Of a stretch of DNA of 36,442 nt, positions 32,052 to 36,442 are shown one piece after another. How positions within the stretch are numbered: the first letter of the stretch is position 1; every line of letters begins with the position of its first letter. This stretch comes from Bacteroidales bacterium (GTDB lineage Bacteria; Bacteroidota; Bacteroidia; Bacteroidales; UBA932): NCBI GenBank assembly GCA_017561665.1, contig JAFZBQ010000098.1:1-36442 (forward strand). The letters run 5' to 3'. Below the pieces are notes generated by a model. It saw nothing but the letters and a program-made list of their open reading frames with translations. It did no database searches and was not told the origin of the DNA. The translations under genes were made by a program, and so were the position numbers.

Positions 32052-33113
32052 TCAGGCCTTGCGGATGTAATCTACAATCCAAGCGCCGACCTCTTTGGTG
32101 CCGTATTTGGCACCGCCGGCCACCTGGATTTCCGGAGTGCGGACGTTCGCATCCAGCGAAGAGGCCACCGCACGGCGGATAAGCTGTCCCTCTTCCTTGA
32201 GGTCGAAATACTCGAACAGCATGGCTGCGGAGAGGATCTGCGCCAGAGGATTGGCGATATTGAGGCCTTTGGCCGCCGGCCAGCTGCCGTGTACCGGCTC
32301 GAATACGGGAGTGTGCTCTCCGGTAGATGCGCTGGGCAGAAGGCCCATACTGCCGGTGATGCAGCTGCCCTCGTCTGTCAGAATGTCACCGAAGGTGTTT
32401 TCTGTAACCATCACGTCGAAGAACTTGGGCTCCTGGATCATACGCATAGAGGCGTTATCCACGTACATAAAGTCGGTGGTGACATCGGGATACTGCGGCG
32501 CCATCTCCTGGGCGACCTTACGCCACAGACGGCTGGAAGCCAGCACATTGGCCTTGTCCACAACGGTAAGGTGGCGGTTGCGGCGTCGGGCATATTCATA
32601 ACCCACCTTAAGGATGCGCTCTATCTCGCCGCGGGTGTAGTAGTTGGTGTCGTAGGCCTTCTCGTCGTCCTGATATTTCTCGCCGAAGTACATTCCGCCG
32701 GTGAGTTCGCGGATGCAGATGAAGTCGGCGCCTCGCACCAGTTCGTCTTTAAGCGGCGAATTGTGCACCAGGCAGTCGAAAGTCTCTATCGGACGGATAT
32801 TGGCGTAAAGGCCAAGCTTCTTGCGCATTGCCAACAGACCCTGCTCGGGACGCACCTTGGCCGTGGGGTTATTGTCAAAACGGGGGTCGCCGACTGCGGA
32901 GAAAAGCACCGCATCGGCCTCCATACAGGTCTGGAAAGTCTCCTCCGGGAACGGGTCGCCAACCTTGTCAATGGCGTCGGCGCCGCAGATGGCCTCCTTG
33001 AAAGAGACCTCGTGACCGAACTTCTCACAAACGGCGCGCATTACATCCACGCCAACCTTGCTGATCTCGGGACCGATACCGTCGCCGGGAAGAACCGCTA
33101 TCTTGAGTTTCAT
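32052..33113 (-). CDS. leuB: 3-isopropylmalate dehydrogenase
   Basis: A 353-residue NAD-dependent oxidative decarboxylase, third step of leucine synthesis. The opening [20 protein letters not shown], the [21 protein letters not shown] block with substrate-binding arginines, [27 protein letters not shown], and the Mg-binding [21 protein letters not shown] are intact. [19 protein letters not shown] closes the active site. Its ATG overlaps the stop of the leuA-like gene by one base (TAATG), so translation is coupled. Confidence 0.97.
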   Translation of the reverse strand: MKLKIAVLPGDGIGPEISKVGVDVMRAVCEKFGHEVSFKEAICGADAIDKVGDPFPEETFQTCMEADAVLFSAVGDPRFDNNPTAKVRPEQGLLAMRKKLGLYANIRPIETFDCLVHNSPLKDELVRGADFICIRELTGGMYFGEKYQDDEKAYDTNYYTRGEIERILKVGYEYARRRNRHLTVVDKANVLASSRLWRKVAQEMAPQYPDVTTDFMYVDNASMRMIQEPKFFDVMVTENTFGDILTDEGSCITGSMGLLPSASTGEHTPVFEPVHGSWPAAKGLNIANPLAQILSAAMLFEYFDLKEEGQLIRRAVASSLDANVRTPEIQVAGGAKYGTKEVGAWIVDYIRKA

Positions 33114-34630
33114 TATTGTACGATTATGTTAAGCATTTTCATTGTTGCCTTGATGGCCGCCTCCACCTGGTCGGCGTCCAGACCGCGGGTATGCAGCGTG
33201 CGGCCGTTGTAGTCCCAGTCGATGCGGGTCTGCACCAGGGCGTCGGTGCGGCCGCCCGGAGGAATGGAGACGGCGTAGTCGCTAAGCCAGGGGAACTCCA
33301 TCTTCAAGTGGTTGCGGAAGATGTGGCGCACGGCACGCACGAAGGCGTCGTACTGGCCGTCGCCGGATGCCTGCTCTTCATAGACCTTGCCCTTGACCTC
33401 CAGTTTAACGATGGCGGTGGGCTTCAGGCCGTAAGCGGTGCTCACCATATAGCTGAGCAGCTTGACGTTTTCCTGGGCCATATCGTGGCCAAGCACGTCG
33501 CCCACGATGAACGGGAGGTCGTCGGGAGTCACTGTCTCCTTCTTGTCGCCAAGCTCTATTATCCTGTCGGTGACGCGGCGGGTCTGCTCCGGGGTGAGAT
33601 CCAGATGCATACTCTCCAGATTCTTGAGGATGTTGGCCTTGCCGCTGGTCTTGCCCAGCGCGTATTCGCGCTTGCGGCCGAACCGCTCCGGAATGAGGTC
33701 GTTGCAGTAGAGATTGTTCTTCTTGTCGCCGTCGGCGTGGACGCCTGCCACCTGGGTAAAGACGTTGTCGCCCACTATCGGGCGGTTGGCGGGAATCGGA
33801 GTGCAGGCGTAGCTCGACACCAGGCGGCTCGCCTCGTGCAGACGGCTCTCGTCTATGCGCGTCTGGACTCCGGCCATATCGGCCAGCACCGCCTGAACGC
33901 TTGCCAGAGGGGCGTTGCCGGCGCGTTCGCCGAGGCCGTTGACGCAAGTGTGAACGCCGCTGCAGCCCGCCTTAACGGCCGCCAGGGTATTGGCAACCGC
34001 CAGATCGTAGTCGTTGTGGGCGTGGAAATCAAAGTGGACGCCGGGAAACCTGGTCGCCATCTGACCGACATATTCGGTGACCTTTGCGGGAGAGAGCACT
34101 CCCAGGGTGTCGGGCAGCATGAAGCGCTTTACGCCGCAGTCCTGCAGGCTCTTGACCAGATTGAAGACATATTCCGGAGAGTGCTGGATGCCGTTGCTCC
34201 AGTCTTCGAGATATATGTTCACCTCCAGCCCCTTTTCACGGGCGGCGGCAATGGTTTTGCGAATCTCTGCGATGTGCTCTTCAGGAGTTTTGCCGAGCTG
34301 CTCGCGACAGTGGCGCTCGCTCCCCTTGGTGAGCAGGTTCATCACCTTGGCCCCACAGCCGGCAATCCAGCTGGCGGAGGTGTCACCGTCTACAAATCCG
34401 AGCACCTCTATGCGCTCCAGGCAGCCGTTCTTGGCGGCCCAGGCACAGATGTCGCTCACCGACTCGCGCTCGCCTTCAGAAACCCTTGCCGAGGCTATCT
34501 CGACGCGGTCCACGCGGGCGTTCTGCAGCAGGAAACGGGCTATGAGCAGCTTCTCGTGGGGCACGAAGCCCACGCCGTTGGTCTGCTCGCCGTCCCTGAG
34601 CGTGGTATCCATTATCTCGATCCGTCTCAT
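33113..34630 (-). CDS. 2-isopropylmalate / citramalate synthase family protein
   Basis: A 505-residue acyltransferase of the LeuA/CimA (HMGL-like) family. The TIM-barrel has the metal and substrate motif [16 protein letters not shown] (7-22), the [17 protein letters not shown] block (about 200-216), and [16 protein letters not shown]. The LeuA regulatory domain follows at about 375-505, with the [21 protein letters not shown] segment. A linker with [29 protein letters not shown] lies between. Placement in the leu operon argues for 2-isopropylmalate or a related alpha-keto-acid extension; the sequence NGVGF in place of PGVSL and the two-paralogue situation in other Bacteroidetes leave citramalate synthase open. 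It starts 12 bp after leuD. Confidence 0.85.
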   Translation of the reverse strand: MRRIEIMDTTLRDGEQTNGVGFVPHEKLLIARFLLQNARVDRVEIASARVSEGERESVSDICAWAAKNGCLERIEVLGFVDGDTSASWIAGCGAKVMNLLTKGSERHCREQLGKTPEEHIAEIRKTIAAAREKGLEVNIYLEDWSNGIQHSPEYVFNLVKSLQDCGVKRFMLPDTLGVLSPAKVTEYVGQMATRFPGVHFDFHAHNDYDLAVANTLAAVKAGCSGVHTCVNGLGERAGNAPLASVQAVLADMAGVQTRIDESRLHEASRLVSSYACTPIPANRPIVGDNVFTQVAGVHADGDKKNNLYCNDLIPERFGRKREYALGKTSGKANILKNLESMHLDLTPEQTRRVTDRIIELGDKKETVTPDDLPFIVGDVLGHDMAQENVKLLSYMVSTAYGLKPTAIVKLEVKGKVYEEQASGDGQYDAFVRAVRHIFRNHLKMEFPWLSDYAVSIPPGGRTDALVQTRIDWDYNGRTLHTRGLDADQVEAAIKATMKMLNIIVQ

Positions 34631-34642
34631 AGTAACGTCGTT

Positions 34643-35239
34643 TTATGCGTTTGCCTTTTCCCAGGCCTCTATTTTATCCTTGCTCTCCAGCAGGAAATCG
34701 ATATCGTCCAGGCCGTTCATCAAGCAGTATTTCTTGTAGCCGTTAAGGTCAAAATGCTCGCTGCGGCCGGTTGCCAGATTGGTCACTGTCTGCGCCGGGA
34801 CATCCACCTTCACTTCGGTCTTCGGGTCGGCCTTGATGCTGGCGAAAAGCTCCGCCAGAAAACCTTCGCTTACCATTACCGGCAACACGAAGTTGTTGAG
34901 TTCGTTGTTGCGGTGGATATCGGCAAAGAAGCTGGAGATGACCACGCGGAAGCCGTAACCGGCAATTGCCCACGCGGCGTGTTCGCGGCTGCTGCCGCTG
35001 CCAAAATTCTTGCCCGCAACCAGTATGCAGCCGCTGTAGCGGGGGTCGTTGAGCACGAAATCCGGATTGGGCGTGCCATCCTTTTTATAACGCCAGTCAC
35101 AGAACAGATTGTCGCCGAAGAACTTCTCGTCGCGGGTTGTGGCCTTCAGAAAGCGGGCGGGAATTATCTGGTCGGTATCCACATTCTCCAGCGGGAGAGG
35201 GACACAAGTCGATTTAATTATATCGAATTTCTGTTTCAT
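34643..35239 (-). CDS. leuD: 3-isopropylmalate dehydratase small subunit
   Basis: A 198-residue small subunit that completes the isomerase active site with LeuC, converting 2- to 3-isopropylmalate. It starts MKQKFDIIKSTCVPLPLEN and has VDTDQIIPARFL, ILVAGKNFGSGSSREHAAWAI (the substrate-binding serine/arginine loop) and FADIHRNNELNNFVLPV. It lies 6 bp after leuC and 12 bp before the leuA-like gene. Length is typical. Confidence 0.97.
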   Translation of the reverse strand: MKQKFDIIKSTCVPLPLENVDTDQIIPARFLKATTRDEKFFGDNLFCDWRYKKDGTPNPDFVLNDPRYSGCILVAGKNFGSGSSREHAAWAIAGYGFRVVISSFFADIHRNNELNNFVLPVMVSEGFLAELFASIKADPKTEVKVDVPAQTVTNLATGRSEHFDLNGYKKYCLMNGLDDIDFLLESKDKIEAWEKANA

Positions 35240-35245
35240 GGCAGT

Positions 35246-36442
35246 CTACATTAAGGTTCTGGGGTCGGTGATGACGCCGGTAACGGCTGCGGCAGCAGCG
35301 GTGAGCGGGCTGGCCAGTACGGTGCGGGCGCCGGGGCCCTGACGGCCTTCAAAGTTGCGGTTGGATGTGGATACCGCCAACTTGCCGGCGGGAATCTTGT
35401 CGTCGTTCATGGCCAGGCAAGCACTGCAGCCGGGCTGACGGATCTCGAAACCGGCTGCCTCAAGAACCTTGTCAAGACCTTCGTCCTCTATCTGTTTCTT
35501 TACCATCCAGCTGCCGGGAACCAGCCAGCAAACAACGTCCGGTGCCTTTTTGCGGCCGGCGGCGATGGATGCGAACGCCCGGAAATCTTCTATGCGGCCG
35601 TTGGTGCAGCTGCCGCAGAACACGTAGTCGACCTTCTTGCCAAGCAGTTTGTCACCGGGCTTGAAGCCCATATAGTTAAGCGAGCGAAGGTACGAGGCCT
35701 GGCCGCTCTCAGCAACGGTGTCCAAAGCCGGAATGCTGTCGCAGATGCCCATACCCATTCCGGGGTTGGTGCCGTAGGTGACCATCGGCTCTATGTCTTC
35801 TGCCTTGTAAACAACCTCGCGGTCAAAGACGGCGTCTTCTCCGCTGCGCAGCGTCTTCCAATAAGCCACCGCCTTGTCCCAGTCAGCGCCCTTGGGGGCG
35901 TATTCTCGACCCTTTATGTATTCGAATGTCTTTTCGTCGGGGGCGATGAAACCGCCGCGGGCGCCCATCTCTATCGACAGGTTACAAAGTGTAAGGCGGC
36001 CCTCCATACTCAGGTCTCGCACCGCGCTGCCTGCATACTCCACAAAGTAGCCCGTAGCGCCGCTGGTGGTCATTTTGCTCATAATATAGAGCGCCACATC
36101 CTTGGCGGTGACTCCTTTGCCCAGCTTACCCTCCACGCTGATGCGCATAGACTTGGGTTTTTGCTGCAAAATGCACTGCGAAGCCATCACCATCTCCACC
36201 TCGGAAGTTCCGATTCCGAAGGCAACCGCGCCCATCGCGCCGTGTGTGGAGGTGTGGCTATCGCCGCAGACGATGGTCATTCCGGGCAGCGAAAGGCCTC
36301 TCTCGGGCCCTACGACGTGGATAATGCCGTTGCGCTTATCGTTCATCCCGTAATGTGTCAAACCGAATTCAGCGGCGTTGGCGGCCAGGGTGTCGACCTG
36401 CTTCTTGGAAACGGGGTCGGCGATGGGTTTGTCCTGGTCGTG
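35246..36442 (-). CDS. leuC: 3-isopropylmalate dehydratase large subunit, 5'-truncated by the window edge
   Basis: The C-terminal about 398 residues of the Fe-S large subunit. The frame is open to the right edge and reads [19 protein letters not shown] at the cut, so the start is beyond 36442. Fe-S cluster ligands are present: the cysteine in [15 protein letters not shown], and CGSCTNGR and [10 protein letters not shown]. With leuD it forms the isomerase of leucine synthesis and probably opens the operon. Confidence 0.97.
   Translation of the reverse strand, partial: HDQDKPIADPVSKKQVDTLAANAAEFGLTHYGMNDKRNGIIHVVGPERGLSLPGMTIVCGDSHTSTHGAMGAVAFGIGTSEVEMVMASQCILQQKPKSMRISVEGKLGKGVTAKDVALYIMSKMTTSGATGYFVEYAGSAVRDLSMEGRLTLCNLSIEMGARGGFIAPDEKTFEYIKGREYAPKGADWDKAVAYWKTLRSGEDAVFDREVVYKAEDIEPMVTYGTNPGMGMGICDSIPALDTVAESGQASYLRSLNYMGFKPGDKLLGKKVDYVFCGSCTNGRIEDFRAFASIAAGRKKAPDVVCWLVPGSWMVKKQIEDEGLDKVLEAAGFEIRQPGCSACLAMNDDKIPAGKLAVSTSNRNFEGRQGPGARTVLASPLTAAAAAVTGVITDPRTLM

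Noticed and set aside
33116-35254. A 712-codon open frame on the plus strand across leuB, the leuA-like gene and leuD
   Set aside because: It is exactly antisense to three well-conserved genes and has no recognisable motif; GC-rich codon bias leaves the opposite frame free of stops.

Overview
The window is chromosomal DNA from a member of the Bacteroidales. Three things point there. Promoters are of the TAnnTTTG (-7) type, with TTG about 19 nt upstream where a -33 is visible. There are few Shine-Dalgarno sites. The gene families are typical of the order: DUF4988 lipoprotein, lipoprotein serpin, zinc-less RecO, S41 peptidase, and a leuC-leuD-leuA-like-leuB cluster. The core genes are GC-rich, which would suit Rikenellaceae/Alistipes-like lineages, but that is only a guess. 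Two stretches (about 1-2.25 kb and 23.5-28.25 kb) are visibly more AT-rich and hold accessory genes.

Layout. 1-2241: the 3' end of an IS3/IS150-group insertion sequence, a probable tyrosine-recombinase remnant, about 0.7 kb of non-coding mobile-element-like DNA, and a HigBA-like toxin-antitoxin pair with a palindromic operator. 2252-5872 (minus strand): a CAT-anticodon tRNA and the str operon rpsL-rpsG-fusA-rpsJ, which stops after rpsJ instead of running on into rplC. 5914-23520: housekeeping genes, mostly in short divergent or convergent operons: trmO; a DUF4988 lipoprotein; polyprenyl synthetase plus a U32 protein; rdgB-recO; rnr; gpmI-dnaE; a tandem SGNH hydrolase lipoprotein plus a serpin lipoprotein; a CPBP protease plus rsgA. 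23525-28351: an accessory island with a HepT/MNT-type pair (the MNT protein carries an extra N-terminal domain), a small membrane protein, a TIGR04076 protein, and a repeat array. In the array three units of about 0.8 kb each pair the 3' end of an unidentified gene (+) with a small convergent membrane-anchored or lipoprotein gene (-). It ends at tRNA-Leu(CAA). 28407-36442 (minus strand): an AroD-AroA fusion, an S41 protease, and leuB, a leuA/cimA-like gene, leuD and leuC (cut by the window end).

How the genes work together. The str operon supplies ribosomal proteins and EF-G. trmO, the U32 protein and rsgA act on tRNA or ribosome maturation. rdgB, recO, rnr and dnaE serve nucleotide-pool cleaning, repair, RNA decay and replication. 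The leu cluster and aroDA serve amino-acid synthesis. The serpin, SGNH, DUF4988 and array proteins are predicted to be envelope-exposed. The most unusual parts are the lipoprotein/gene-fragment array next to tRNA-Leu, the divergent EPSP-synthase half of the AroD-AroA fusion, the two toxin-antitoxin modules with promoter palindromes, and the repeated placement of -7 boxes 4-8 nt before start codons, which implies leaderless mRNAs.
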